A DNA stretch of 64,000 bases, taken from positions 1 through 64,000 of the forward strand of contig NZ_JAHWGL010000019.1 in the NCBI RefSeq assembly GCF_019334315.1, read 5' to 3'. Origin of the DNA: Hymenobacter profundi (GTDB lineage Bacteria; Bacteroidota; Bacteroidia; Cytophagales; Hymenobacteraceae). The position numbers were made by a program, and so were the translations under genes. Below the pieces are notes generated by a model. That model was not told the DNA's origin and made no database searches. It saw only the letters and a list, made by a program, of their open reading frames with translations. Below are positions 45,201 to 54,123 of this stretch, one piece after another. Every line of letters starts with the position of its first letter. Position 1 is the first letter of the stretch.

Positions 45201-45733
45201 GGAGGGAGCTTCAGCTCAAAGTTGCCTTCGGTATCGGTACCGGTGCCAATTTGCGTGCCTTTCACCACCACCGTGGCGCCCGGCACACCCGAGCCATCCT
45301 CCAGCACCACCTTCCCCTTCACCACTTCATCGGCAAGTTGGGTGTTAGTTGAGGAGTAAATAACATACTGCTTAGCACCAATGCGCTTGAACTGCAAATG
45401 CACCGCAACCAGCAGCTGGGCCAGGCTATTTTCTGCTGTTCGTTTTGAACTGCCAAGGTCTGCAACAGCCGCTGCCACTACGTACTTATCATCCAGTAGG
45501 CCCTGTTGGAAAGCCACCTGAATCTGATAGCGGGACTTCAACTCGTCGATAGCCTCCCGCAACGGCTTTTTTGCGGTTTCGGCGGAGTATTGCCCCTGCT
45601 GATCATAGGACGATTTTTGAGGTGTAGTGTGTGCTGCAAACGCCACTTGCGCGTGGGTAGGAACACTCTTCAATAAAACGACCAGCAATGGAACGCACCA
45701 CTTACCGGAACCCGTAGAGTCAAGTTTTCTCAT
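42275..45733 (-). pseudogene. SusC/RagA-family transporter gene interrupted by an in-frame TAG
   Basis: The reading frame runs from the ATG at 45733 to 42275 (about 1,151 sense codons) with one internal TAG at 44276-44278. Both sides are in the same frame, and the codons between the TAG and the second open frame (44275-44195) encode LPGSTYNRKTGNLNLSGK, normal for a SusC barrel. No frameshift is involved. The upstream part has a signal peptide, STN domain (RYQIQVAFQQGLLDD), carboxypeptidase-like repeat and plug (DEVVVTALGIAKQKRDLG). The downstream part is the rest of the barrel with an aromatic end. It may be a recent nonsense mutation, a sequencing error or a suppressed codon; the transporter would not be made as a whole otherwise. 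Confidence 0.9.
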
Positions 45734-45751
45734 GCAGTTAAATTGAAAGAG

Positions 45752-46786
45752 TTAGTGAACAATTATTTGTTTTCCATTTTGGTAGATGTTCACGTGTAAG
45801 GAGGTTGAAATAATTTCTAATAAGGGCGCTACCCCTGTAACCTGTATTTCTCCTTCGATTTTTAACTGCTTAATGGCGTTATCTGCGTATTTAATTTGGT
45901 AGCCATAAGAATCTTCTAACGTCTGTAAAATATCTACTAACCTAGCATTGGTAAAAACAAATTGCCGTTTCGACCATGTAGTTAGTTTTTCGGGATGAGC
46001 TAACTTTTGTTTAGCCGTAATGGTGTGGGCAGCATATTCTACATAGTCGCCTGGCGCTAAAACCATCGAGGTAGGCGCAGTTGCTGTTGTGTCGGTTAAC
46101 TTAATTTTGCCCGATACTAATCCCACATCAACTTTTTTGCGGCGGTTGTACACATTAAATGTAGTTCCCAGTACCTCAATGGATAAATCGTGGCAATGCA
46201 CTACAAAACGTTCGGTGGGCTTAATGTGCGCAGGGTCCGTATTGAGGTGTACTACTCGAAAAAAGCCTTCTCCTTGCAGCCATACTTCGCGACTGTTTTT
46301 CCCCCAGCCCCGCTGGTAAGTCAGCACCGAGTTGCCGTTTAGCAATACGCTCGTGCCGTCGGGCAGCACTACGGTTTTCAGCTCGCCAAACGCCGTTTGA
46401 AAACGCTGCTCCTGGTTGTACCAGAGTGCGAGAGAGCCTAGACCCACGGGTAGGGCCACGGCCGCGGCGCGCAGCACCCTCGCCAATCGGCGTCTGGGCA
46501 TGGGTAGGGGAAGCTGCCGGGTAGGACGGGCTACTGGCCCTGCCTCCGCCGCAATACGCTGCCAAACAGCTGCTTGCCGTGCCTGGTTGGAAAACGTGTC
46601 CTGCGTTCGGTAAGCGCGAATAACACTGGTTGCCTCCGTCATGGCCACCTGTACAGCTGGGTAGCGCTCTGCTACCTGCCGCCAGAAGTAGGTAGACTCG
46701 GCTGTGGGACGAAGCACCGCAGCAACGAAGTCATCGTCTGCCAGTAGGTCGGTTGTGGTGAAGGAAGCGTATTTGGCAAAATCCAT
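45752..46786 (-). CDS. FecR-family anti-sigma factor of polysaccharide locus 2
   Basis: 344 residues from the ATG at 46786 (MDFAKYASFTTTDLL); a start seven codons upstream is possible. The cytoplasmic N-terminal part is followed by a membrane helix (about residues 105-125, AAAVALPVGLGSLALW) and a periplasmic FecR domain with LPDGTSVLLNGNSVLTYQ and GEGFFRVVHLNTDPAH. The C-terminal STN-like part (NARLVDILQTLEDSYGY) would contact the SusC signalling domain. It lies between the ECF sigma gene and the amber-interrupted susC, 19 bases from the latter, and presumably regulates the whole minus-strand locus. Confidence 0.92.
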   Translation of the reverse strand: MDFAKYASFTTTDLLADDDFVAAVLRPTAESTYFWRQVAERYPAVQVAMTEATSVIRAYRTQDTFSNQARQAAVWQRIAAEAGPVARPTRQLPLPMPRRRLARVLRAAAVALPVGLGSLALWYNQEQRFQTAFGELKTVVLPDGTSVLLNGNSVLTYQRGWGKNSREVWLQGEGFFRVVHLNTDPAHIKPTERFVVHCHDLSIEVLGTTFNVYNRRKKVDVGLVSGKIKLTDTTATAPTSMVLAPGDYVEYAAHTITAKQKLAHPEKLTTWSKRQFVFTNARLVDILQTLEDSYGYQIKYADNAIKQLKIEGEIQVTGVAPLLEIISTSLHVNIYQNGKQIIVH

Positions 46787-46985
46787 AGAAGCGCACGAAC
46801 TGTACACTTCCTATAGACTTGGGGGGTACTGAATTATCCCTCCCCCAGAAGAAAAAATAAGAAAAACATAACGATGACGTAACGACAATAGAAATTTATT
46901 TGCCAAATAAATTGAATATCAACGCATTATGTGTTGTAAGGAAGTGCTGGATTACCAGCCGCGTGAAAGCACTCAAACTGTGGCG

Positions 46986-47531
46986 TTACTTGTTTAAGGC
47001 CACTTCCATGCTATGCAACGCTTTGTAAAGGAGTTTATAGGCTGAGGATACCGTTATACCCATGATATCGGCAATTTCTTGATAATCAAAATCTTCGTAA
47101 AAACGAAGAAAAATAATTTCTTGCTGCCGGGGCGGAAGCTTAGTAAGGAAAAAATTAACCTTAGTTTGTAGCTCTTTTTCTTCTTCTCCTACTATTATTT
47201 GTTGATCGAAAGAAATTTCAAACAGTATTGAACTGTCATCGGAAAGCTCAACGAAGCGGGATTGATTTTGCGCTTTTCGAAGTAAGATATTACGTAGGGA
47301 TTTGTATAAATAGTTTTTGACTGATACAGGAGTGCTTAGGTTTTGTCTATTAGTCCATAAGCCAATAAATAAATCTTGTATAGCATCTTCAATTAGAGTA
47401 ACATTCTTAGTGAATTTATAGCCGTAATTATTTAATAGGGTAAAATGATGATCATACAAAGTAGTGTAAGCGCTCCAGTCACCTTGCTTGAAAAGATTCC
47501 ATAACACCAATACTTCTTCAGTTGAAGGCAT
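46986..47531 (-). CDS. ECF RNA polymerase sigma factor of polysaccharide locus 2
   Basis: 181-residue sigma-70 ECF factor. Region 2 contains NVTLIEDAIQDLFIGLW; region 4 has LPPRQQEIIFLRFYEDFDYQEIADIMGITVSSAYKLL. It is paired with the FecR gene 200 bases downstream. The gene and its flanks are clearly AT-richer than the rest of the window, with frequent AAT, TTA and AAA codons, so it may have arrived separately or be under different constraints. It would activate locus 2 when the ligand signal passes through SusC and FecR; the interrupted SusC could break this circuit. Confidence 0.93.
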   Translation of the reverse strand: MPSTEEVLVLWNLFKQGDWSAYTTLYDHHFTLLNNYGYKFTKNVTLIEDAIQDLFIGLWTNRQNLSTPVSVKNYLYKSLRNILLRKAQNQSRFVELSDDSSILFEISFDQQIIVGEEEKELQTKVNFFLTKLPPRQQEIIFLRFYEDFDYQEIADIMGITVSSAYKLLYKALHSMEVALNK

Positions 47532-47928
47532 GAGAAATTAGTAGAATCAGAAATAAAGTTTGCGCGATGAATGGAGCCGTATGATACAGTAAAGCCTACT
47601 ATGCCAACTCATAAATACCATTTAATTCAATGAATCTTAAATCCTGGTTAACTTTTTTTAATAAAAACAGATTGTAATGGTACTTTATTTATTTTGATAT
47701 AATATTTTTTATAAAATTCGCAAGAAGTATGAGATGCTATAGTTGTGGTGCCGTGAGTCATTCCTGTTTAAAGCGGAAGTCCTGAACAGTACAGCTAACG
47801 GTGACACAGAAACTACCAAGTAACAGTGTAGCGTCGTGTAATAGCCATGTGTAGTACCGACGCATGTACCGTATCTTTGAAGCTTCTCCCGGCGCGCCAT
47901 CACCCTCTTCGCGCCGGATCAAAGAAGT
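47532..47928. other. AT-rich intergenic region upstream of two divergent genes
   Basis: These 397 bases contain no credible gene. The half nearest the sigma gene is strongly AT-rich (runs of A and T around 47630-47710). On the plus strand TATCTTTG at 47872-47879 exactly matches TAnnTTTG and lies 49 bases before the helicase start, so it is the best promoter candidate for that gene. No terminator is evident; the region probably carries both divergent promoters. Confidence 0.45.
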
Positions 47929-50900
47929 ATGAGCTTATTCGATTCGGCGGCGAAACCTGTGCGGGCGGCCGTGGTGCACGTGTTTGCCACCGGCCCCTAC
48001 CAGCCCGGCAACGGGCACGGGCTGCTGCACGTGGGCCTGCTGCCGCTGGTGCCCGATGCTCAGGTGCAAGCGTGGTTGTTGAACCCCGAGCGGGAGCATT
48101 CGGCGGCCGTGTTTCAGGCCTGCCGCATCAGCAACGAAAAAGCCGCCGAAGCCCCTACCTGGCTGGAAAGCAAAGCAGAGGTGCAAGTTGCTTTCGCGCA
48201 GTATGACGCCCTGCTGATCCTGGACCGCGCCGGGCAGCCCTCGCCCGAGCGCCTCTGGCTGGAGCAGGTGGTGCTGGCCGACATGCCGAAAGCGCCCATC
48301 TGCGTGGCTCTAGATGAGCTTCTGGCGTTTTTCCTACCCCACGAGGTGCTCGATGACGCCGACGACCTCAAGGAGAAGCTCCTCGCCGACAAAGCCTGGC
48401 GTGAGCGGCTCGGCTACGAAAAAAGCCTACCCCAATTGCCCTTCGTGCTGCACGCCATGCGCCGCAGCGTGCGTTGGGTGCTGGCCAGTCTGCTGCGCGT
48501 GCAGGGCGCCGGCAGCGGCTCCTGGCTGCCTGCCTACGCGTTGCTGCACAGCATTGTAGCCGATGCGACCCGCCGGCCGGTGGCCCTGCGCGGCTTCCGG
48601 CTGCTGCGCGCCCTGGCCCAGCAGCCTAATTGCTGCGACGATGCGCCCGTGCTCAGCGCGGCTGCCCCGCGCCGCCTACCCCAGCCTGCCCCGTTTCCTG
48701 AGCGCCCCCAGGCCCAGCAGGCGCAACAGCTGCTGCTGGAGTGGCTGGCCCGTTGGCGCGACCAGCCCGACGATGCTGCTACGCCCGGCCTGGGCATCAA
48801 CCAGGTGCTCAAAGAAGAACACGCAACCGAAGCCTTTGCCGAGCTGCGCAAGCAGGTAGGCGCCGAGGAGTTGAAAGTACGCGAGCCCCAGCTGCGCTAC
48901 GCCCGCTTCGTGGCGCGGGCCATTGCGGGCGAGGAAGGGCCGTATGCCCTAGAAGCCGGCACAGGTACGGGTAAAACCTTCGGCTACCTGGTGCCCGCGT
49001 TGGAATACCTGCGCATCGCACCCGGTGCGGCCGTGATTGTGGCTACGTCCACCAAAAACTTGCAGGAGCAGATGCAGCACGGCGAATTGCCGGCTTTGCT
49101 GCGTCAGCCCGATGGCAAGCGCGTGCCCCGCTATGCGGCCATTCGCACGGCCATGTTGAAGGGCAAGAACTGCTACCTCTGCGCCGAGGCGTTGGGTAGG
49201 AACTTCGAGGCCGGCTTCGAGCGCACCGCCGACTGGGCCGAGCGGCTGGCGTGGCTGTACCTGGCCTTGCGTCTGCGCGACACCCACGGCGAGGTAGAAA
49301 ACATTGCGCCCCAAGTGGCCGACCGCCTCGGCGGGGCGTTGTTCGGGCTGTTGCGCCGCGTGACGGCCGACCGCGCCTGCCGCCACGGCAAGCTGCCCGA
49401 CCGCACCGCCTGCGTGTACCCCGCTCACCGCAAACGCGCCGAGGAAGCTAATCTAATTATCGTGAATCACCACAAGCTGGCGCTCCTACCCCCTCAGTTG
49501 CTGGAACGCGCCAAGGTGTGCATTGTGGACGAAGCCGACCGTTTCCCCGACAACTTCCGCTCGGCGCTGGCCCGCACCTTCAACGCCCGTGAGTTGGTGG
49601 AGGAAATCGTGGAGCCGCTGCTGGGTGGCCCCAGCGCCGTGCCGCGCCGGCCGGAAGAAGCTGCTCCAACGGAAAAAGAGCGCACGCGCCGTCCGCCCGA
49701 AGGCCTGCTGCGTGAGCTGGACGCCCGTTTCAGCGACGAAGAATACGCCCTTTGGAGCAAAATCCCGCTCGACGAGCGCCCGGGTGCTACCGACGCCGAG
49801 CAGCGCGCCTACGAAGCCTGGGACGAAGCCCGTCTGCACGACCTCGTGAACCAGGCCGCCCTGCTGCACCAGGTAGCCGAAGCCATGCACGACACACCTG
49901 CCGCTGCCGATGCCCTCCATACGGCCCACTTGGCCTCAGCGGCCGCCGCTGCTGCTGCCGATCCGTTGCGCCGCCGTCGTGCACTACGCACGGTGCGGCA
50001 AGCGGTAGAGGCAGTGCGCGAGCCGTTGCTAGTGAGTCGGAATGCGTTGCAGGAGGTAGGGCAGCACTTTCTGCCAGCCGGACGAGAAGCGGTGCGGCTG
50101 CCGTTTCCGCTGGGCGAAACGCACTGGCAGGATGAGGTATGGGTACGTCCGGCCTACGGGGGTAGGGGAGGGCGCATGGCCCTGGCCGAGCCGCTGCAAG
50201 CTGCACTTCGGCCGCTGCTGGCGCCACTCACCGCCGCCGCCCGCGAGCTGGGCCTTATTGCCCGTCAGCTCGGCACGGCCCTCAACCTGGGCAATGCCGT
50301 GGACATGGACGAGGAAGAATCCGACTCGCCGCCCGACCACGACGAGCGCCTGCGCCTGCGCACCGTGCGCCTGGTCGATACGGCGCTAGGGCAGGTGGAA
50401 GTGCTCACGCGCCTGCTGGGGGAGTTCCCGTGCCGGGGCTTCGTGCCGGTGCTGGAGCGCACCCGCGACCACGACGAACTGGGCTGGAATCTCATCCGCA
50501 AGCCCTACGACCTCTGGCCCTACCTTACCACCCACGACCCTACCTCCCTGGCCGTGCTGGAGCAGTTGGAAGATGAATCAGCCGCCACCTTCGCAGAGCG
50601 CCAGGCCGTAGCCCGGCAGGCCGCCGGTCGCTTGGCCAACGAGCCCGCTACGCCGTTGTTCGACCTGTTTCGCACGGTCATCTTCACCTCCGCCACGCTG
50701 TATGTGGAGAATAAGCTCGACTACTTCCGCCGTCAGCTGGATCAGCGGGTGCCGTTTGTGGCAGAGGAGCGCATTGCTTCGGTGTTCGATTTCAAGGATG
50801 AGGAGCGTGAGCCGGTGTTGGGCAGCGTGCCGGCCTACCTGCCGCCGTTTCGGGCGGGGCTGACACCGGCGGCGCTGGAAAACTGGCGCGTGGCCCAGCT

Positions 50901-51525
50901 GCGCACGTTGCTGCCGCTGCTGGTGGCGTTGGAAGGCCGTACGCTGGTGTTGTTCACTTCCGTGGAAGACCTGCGCTTTGCCGCTGACTGGCTGGCCGCA
51001 CCGCTGGCTGCGCACGATATCGAGCTGATTTGTCAGCGTGGGGCCAGCCAGTGGGAGATCCGGCGGTTTCGGCGGGTGGCGCAGTCGGTGCTGCTGGGGG
51101 TAGACCGCATGTGGACGGGCGTAGACTTCGCCGGGCCTACCCTCTCGCAGGTGATTGTGTGGCGCCTGCCGTTCCCCTCGCTCGGCGACGTACTTATCAG
51201 CCACCGCAAGCGCTACGAGGCCGACGACGTGTTCTGGAATCAGTTCTACCGCCCAGCGGCCCGCCTGAAGCTGCGCCAGGGTTTCGGCCGCCTCGTGCGC
51301 CGCGAGAAGGACCGGGGTGCCTTCGTCATCCTCGACGCCCGCGTGGCCGCTACTTTCTACGCCGACGTGCTGGAGGAACTGGAAATCCCCCTCACCCCCG
51401 ACCCACACGCCCACGCCCTACTCACGCGCACCACCGGCCCGCTGCTGCATCTGCTCAAGCTCGGCACCGAGTTCCAGCGCCGTGGCCTGAGCCTGGAGAA
51501 GCTGGTGGGGTTGCTGGGAGGGTAG
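47929..51525 (+). CDS. DinG/XPD-type ATP-dependent helicase with degenerate exonuclease-like N-terminus
   Basis: 1,198-residue superfamily 2 helicase. Walker A GTGTGKT lies at residues 344-350, the DEAD box at 534-537 in VDEADRF, and the C-terminal helicase motifs appear as GVDRMWTGVDFAGPTL and LRQGFGRLVRRE. Cysteines C415, C418, C484 and C495 between motifs I and II are placed like the iron-sulphur cluster of DinG/XPD proteins. Residues about 1-230 resemble the DnaQ-type exonuclease domain fused to Gram-positive DinG (FATGP where DxETTG is expected, NPEREHSAAV, ISNEKAAEAPTW), but the catalytic acidic residues are missing. It probably unwinds damaged or R-loop DNA 5' to 3'. It stands alone, followed by a hairpin and a palindromic element. 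Confidence 0.9.
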   Translation: MSLFDSAAKPVRAAVVHVFATGPYQPGNGHGLLHVGLLPLVPDAQVQAWLLNPEREHSAAVFQACRISNEKAAEAPTWLESKAEVQVAFAQYDALLILDRAGQPSPERLWLEQVVLADMPKAPICVALDELLAFFLPHEVLDDADDLKEKLLADKAWRERLGYEKSLPQLPFVLHAMRRSVRWVLASLLRVQGAGSGSWLPAYALLHSIVADATRRPVALRGFRLLRALAQQPNCCDDAPVLSAAAPRRLPQPAPFPERPQAQQAQQLLLEWLARWRDQPDDAATPGLGINQVLKEEHATEAFAELRKQVGAEELKVREPQLRYARFVARAIAGEEGPYALEAGTGTGKTFGYLVPALEYLRIAPGAAVIVATSTKNLQEQMQHGELPALLRQPDGKRVPRYAAIRTAMLKGKNCYLCAEALGRNFEAGFERTADWAERLAWLYLALRLRDTHGEVENIAPQVADRLGGALFGLLRRVTADRACRHGKLPDRTACVYPAHRKRAEEANLIIVNHHKLALLPPQLLERAKVCIVDEADRFPDNFRSALARTFNARELVEEIVEPLLGGPSAVPRRPEEAAPTEKERTRRPPEGLLRELDARFSDEEYALWSKIPLDERPGATDAEQRAYEAWDEARLHDLVNQAALLHQVAEAMHDTPAAADALHTAHLASAAAAAAADPLRRRRALRTVRQAVEAVREPLLVSRNALQEVGQHFLPAGREAVRLPFPLGETHWQDEVWVRPAYGGRGGRMALAEPLQAALRPLLAPLTAAARELGLIARQLGTALNLGNAVDMDEEESDSPPDHDERLRLRTVRLVDTALGQVEVLTRLLGEFPCRGFVPVLERTRDHDELGWNLIRKPYDLWPYLTTHDPTSLAVLEQLEDESAATFAERQAVARQAAGRLANEPATPLFDLFRTVIFTSATLYVENKLDYFRRQLDQRVPFVAEERIASVFDFKDEEREPVLGSVPAYLPPFRAGLTPAALENWRVAQLRTLLPLLVALEGRTLVLFTSVEDLRFAADWLAAPLAAHDIELICQRGASQWEIRRFRRVAQSVLLGVDRMWTGVDFAGPTLSQVIVWRLPFPSLGDVLISHRKRYEADDVFWNQFYRPAARLKLRQGFGRLVRREKDRGAFVILDARVAATFYADVLEELEIPLTPDPHAHALLTRTTGPLLHLLKLGTEFQRRGLSLEKLVGLLGG

Positions 51526-51542
51526 GAGAAAGGTTGGGGTAG

Positions 51543-51561
51543 GGGCGGCTTGCAGCCGCCC
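51543..51561 (+). terminator. Short GC hairpin after the helicase gene
   Basis: GGGCGGCT and its perfect complement AGCCGCCC surround a TGC loop, 17 bases after the helicase stop. It lacks a T tract, so termination strength is uncertain. Confidence 0.5.
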
Positions 51562-51594
51562 ATCGTAAGAACAGGGTAGGAATAGAAAAATACC

Positions 51595-51691
51595 TGTCAT
51601 CCTGAGCGGAGCGAAGGACCTTATGCCCGCAGAACGACACGCATACGCCCGTTCTGCGGGCATAAGGTCCTTCGCTCCGCTCAGGATGACA
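51595..51691. repeat. Palindromic repeat, TGTCATCCTGAGC family, copy 3
   Basis: Perfect 42-base arms (51595-51636, 51650-51691) flank a 13-base loop. Each arm has TGTCATCCTGAGC, then GCGAAGGACCTT, and extends through GCCCGCAGAACG. The inner GAACGACACGCATAC resembles GAACGACAAGCGTAAC in copy 1. It lies between the helicase and the DUF885 lipoprotein gene; a frame that starts inside it is not a real N-terminus. Confidence 0.9.
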
Positions 51692-51754
51692 AACGACTCA
51701 TATAAACTATTATCTCTCACCTTCCTACCTTGCCTCCCCATTCAACCACCCCCT

Positions 51755-53545
51755 ATGCCACACCTTTTCTCTTCAAAACTTATCCTGCCTACCCTGCTGG
51801 CTGCCACTTCCTTGCTAGCTAGCTGTGGAGGCGATTCGGAAAGCCGTAAAATAGCGGAGGCCGAAGCCAAGCCCGATGCTGCTTTTGGTCGATACAAAAC
51901 GCAATTCATTGATTCGCTGTGGTATTACAACCCAGAGTGGGCTTCCGGCGCCGGCTACCACCGCTACGATTCGCTGCTGACCATTCCCTCGGCAGGGCGG
52001 CGGCAGGTAGAGGCCGCCTTTGTGGCGCGTCGCCTGAAAGAGATGCAAACGTGGCAGCTCAACGAGCTATCAACCGACAACCAGATTGATTACCAGCTGA
52101 TGCAGAACTACCTGCACGGCGCCCGCTGGTACAACGACACCCTGCAAGCCTGGCAGTGGGACCCCTCGAACTACAACGTTAGCGGGGGGGTAGCCGAAAT
52201 CTTGAACGGCCGCTACCAGCCCCTGGACCGCCGCCTGCGCAATATCTCCCTGAAAATCAACCGCACCACGGACTATTACGAAGCGGCCAAAGCCAATATT
52301 AGTCGACCTACAAAAGAGCACACCGAACTGGCCATTCTGCAAACGCAGGGCGGGATGGACGTATTCGGGAAAGCACTGGCCGATTCAGTGGCTCGCTCGG
52401 GGCTGTCGGAGCAGGAAAAGCAGCAGCTCACCACGCGTATCGGCGTGACGCGGCTGGCCATGCAGGAGTACGTGCGCTTTCTGAAGGAAGAAGTGCTGCC
52501 GAAAAAGAATTTCCGCAGCTTCCGGTTGGGCAAAGCGCTGTTTGATAAGAAGTTCGCTTACGATATTCAGTCGAGCTACACCGCTGAGCAGGTGTATCAG
52601 AAGGCGTTGGCGCATAAGCAGGACTTACTGCGCGATATGCAAGTGCGCGCTACCCGTCTCTGGCCCAAATATTTCCCCAATCAGCCCCAGCCCGCCGACA
52701 CGCTGGCCCTGATTCAGCAGGTCATCAGCAAGCTATCCGCTAAGCACGTGGCAAAGGACGGCTTCGTGGCGGCGGTGAAGGCTCAGATTCCTACCCTCAC
52801 CAAGTTCGTCGACGACAAGAAGCTGCTGACCCAGGACCCCAGCAAGCCGCTGGTAGTGCGCGAAACGCCCAAATATATGCGCGGCGGTGGCGCGGGTGCC
52901 AGCGTATCAGCCCCCGGCCCCTACGATAAGGGAGCCGACACCTACTACAACGTGGAGCCCCTGGACAACCTCACCGACGCTCAGGCCGAGAGCTACCTGC
53001 GCGAGTACAACGACTACACCCTGCAAATCCTGAACATCCACGAGGCTATTCCGGGCCACTACACGCAACTGGTGTATGCTAACCGCGCGCCCTCGCTCAT
53101 CAAGAGCATCTTCGGCAACGGCGCCATGATTGAGGGCTGGGCCGTGTACTCGGAGCGCATGATGCTGGAAAATGGCTACGCTGGCGGCTCCGACGAAATC
53201 TGGCTGATGTGGGACAAATGGAACATGCGCGTGACCCTGAATGCCATCCTCGACCACGAAGTGCACGCCGGCAACATCACCGAGGCGCAAGCCGTGGCCA
53301 TGCTGCGCCGCGACGGTTTTCAGGAAGAAACGGAGGCCCGCAACAAGTGGCGCCGCGCTACCCTCAGCCAGGTGCAGCTCAGTAGCTACTTCAGCGGCTA
53401 CACCGATATTTATGGCCTACGCGAAGAAGTGAAAAAGCGCGAGGGTAACGATTTCAGCGTGAAGAAGTTCAACGAACAATTCCTGAGCTACGGCAACGCC
53501 CCGGTGAAATACATCCGGCAGCTAATGCTGAGAAAGGCTGAGTAG
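51755..53545 (+). CDS. DUF885-family lipoprotein, probable zinc metallopeptidase
   Basis: 596 residues from the ATG at 51755 (MPHLFSSKLIL); the open frame upstream runs into the palindromic repeat and is rejected. The lipobox LLASC gives C24 as the lipidated residue, so it is membrane-attached. DUF885 proteins are mostly helical and carry an HExxxGH-like zinc motif, here IHEAIPGHYTQ at about residue 430, with a later helix EGWAVYSERMML; the layout suggests a gluzincin peptidase. Substrate unknown. It is followed by a hairpin that separates it from the thioredoxin-like gene. Confidence 0.87.
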   Translation: MPHLFSSKLILPTLLAATSLLASCGGDSESRKIAEAEAKPDAAFGRYKTQFIDSLWYYNPEWASGAGYHRYDSLLTIPSAGRRQVEAAFVARRLKEMQTWQLNELSTDNQIDYQLMQNYLHGARWYNDTLQAWQWDPSNYNVSGGVAEILNGRYQPLDRRLRNISLKINRTTDYYEAAKANISRPTKEHTELAILQTQGGMDVFGKALADSVARSGLSEQEKQQLTTRIGVTRLAMQEYVRFLKEEVLPKKNFRSFRLGKALFDKKFAYDIQSSYTAEQVYQKALAHKQDLLRDMQVRATRLWPKYFPNQPQPADTLALIQQVISKLSAKHVAKDGFVAAVKAQIPTLTKFVDDKKLLTQDPSKPLVVRETPKYMRGGGAGASVSAPGPYDKGADTYYNVEPLDNLTDAQAESYLREYNDYTLQILNIHEAIPGHYTQLVYANRAPSLIKSIFGNGAMIEGWAVYSERMMLENGYAGGSDEIWLMWDKWNMRVTLNAILDHEVHAGNITEAQAVAMLRRDGFQEETEARNKWRRATLSQVQLSSYFSGYTDIYGLREEVKKREGNDFSVKKFNEQFLSYGNAPVKYIRQLMLRKAE

Positions 53546-53566
53546 CGTAGAGGAATCTTCTTGATC

Positions 53567-53631
53567 GTCTACATGGAAAAGCCAGACGACGGTGTTTAAG
53601 CAACTCCATCGTCTGGCTTTTCCATGTAGAC
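53567..53631. terminator. Hairpin between DUF885 and thioredoxin-like genes
   Basis: Perfect 23-base arms (53567-53589, 53609-53631) around a 19-base loop, beginning 22 bases after the DUF885 stop. It has no long T tract but is the obvious transcript-end structure. Confidence 0.7.
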
Positions 53632-53732
53632 TATCTACTTCCTATGGTAGCGTGTGCCCACGCAATATGTCAATATGGGAATTTATGGGTTCATTTTTGT
53701 GTCTGCGCAGGACAGACACCCACTCAACCCCC

Positions 53733-53740
53733 TACCTTTG
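53733..53740 (+). promoter_or_regulatory. Candidate -7 box for the thioredoxin-like gene
   Basis: TACCTTTG matches TAnnTTTG exactly. Transcription would start near 53746, so the leader is only about 15 bases if translation begins at 53761. No -33 element is evident. Confidence 0.5.
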
Positions 53741-53760
53741 CCGCCCGAAATATGCTGTCC

Positions 53761-54102
53761 ATGAAAATAATCGATACGAACGACGAAGGCCTGCGCACGC
53801 TGATTCATGACTACCCCAAGGTGATTGCCAAGTTCACTTCAGCAAATTGCGCTGTCTGCGAACTGCTGGCGCCGCCGTTCGAGAAGTTTGCTGCCGAGCC
53901 ATCGTATCAGGGCATCGCCTTCCTGCGCCTCGATTCGGACCAGAACCCCGTGGCGAAGAAGATGATGGATGAGCGTGTTGCTCCGTTTTTTGTCATTTAT
54001 TACAAAGGCCGTATGCTGGAGTGCGATACGCTGAAAACGGAAGAGGAAGTGAAGGCGTATCTTGTTCAGCTACTGAATTACACGCCTACGCCAGTCGTGT
54101 AA
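53761..54102 (+). CDS. Thioredoxin-family protein
   Basis: 113 residues from the ATG at 53761 (MKIIDTNDEGL); the ATG at 53752 is also possible, while the longer frame to 53644 would start upstream of the promoter box and is rejected. The thioredoxin fold is visible: a lysine/phenylalanine strand VIAKFTSANC, the redox motif CAVC (Trp of WCGPC replaced by Asn), then RLDSDQNPVAKK and the cis-proline region ERVAPFFVIYY. It could be a cytoplasmic disulfide reductase or a redox-sensing relative. It stands alone and ends at a terminator. Confidence 0.85.
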   Translation: MKIIDTNDEGLRTLIHDYPKVIAKFTSANCAVCELLAPPFEKFAAEPSYQGIAFLRLDSDQNPVAKKMMDERVAPFFVIYYKGRMLECDTLKTEEEVKAYLVQLLNYTPTPVV

Positions 54103-54123
54103 GGATTATGTTATCTGCGCGTT

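Noticed and set aside
47709..47903. 64-codon minus-strand frame upstream of the helicase gene
   Set aside because: It overlaps the helicase promoter region and shows no family or signal features.
50578..51414. Minus-strand frame of 278 codons opposite the helicase gene
   Set aside because: Antisense to conserved helicase motifs and without recognisable features.
51623..51754. N-terminal extension of the DUF885 protein from an ATG at 51623
   Set aside because: It translates the palindromic repeat; the ATG at 51755 is directly followed by a proper lipoprotein signal.
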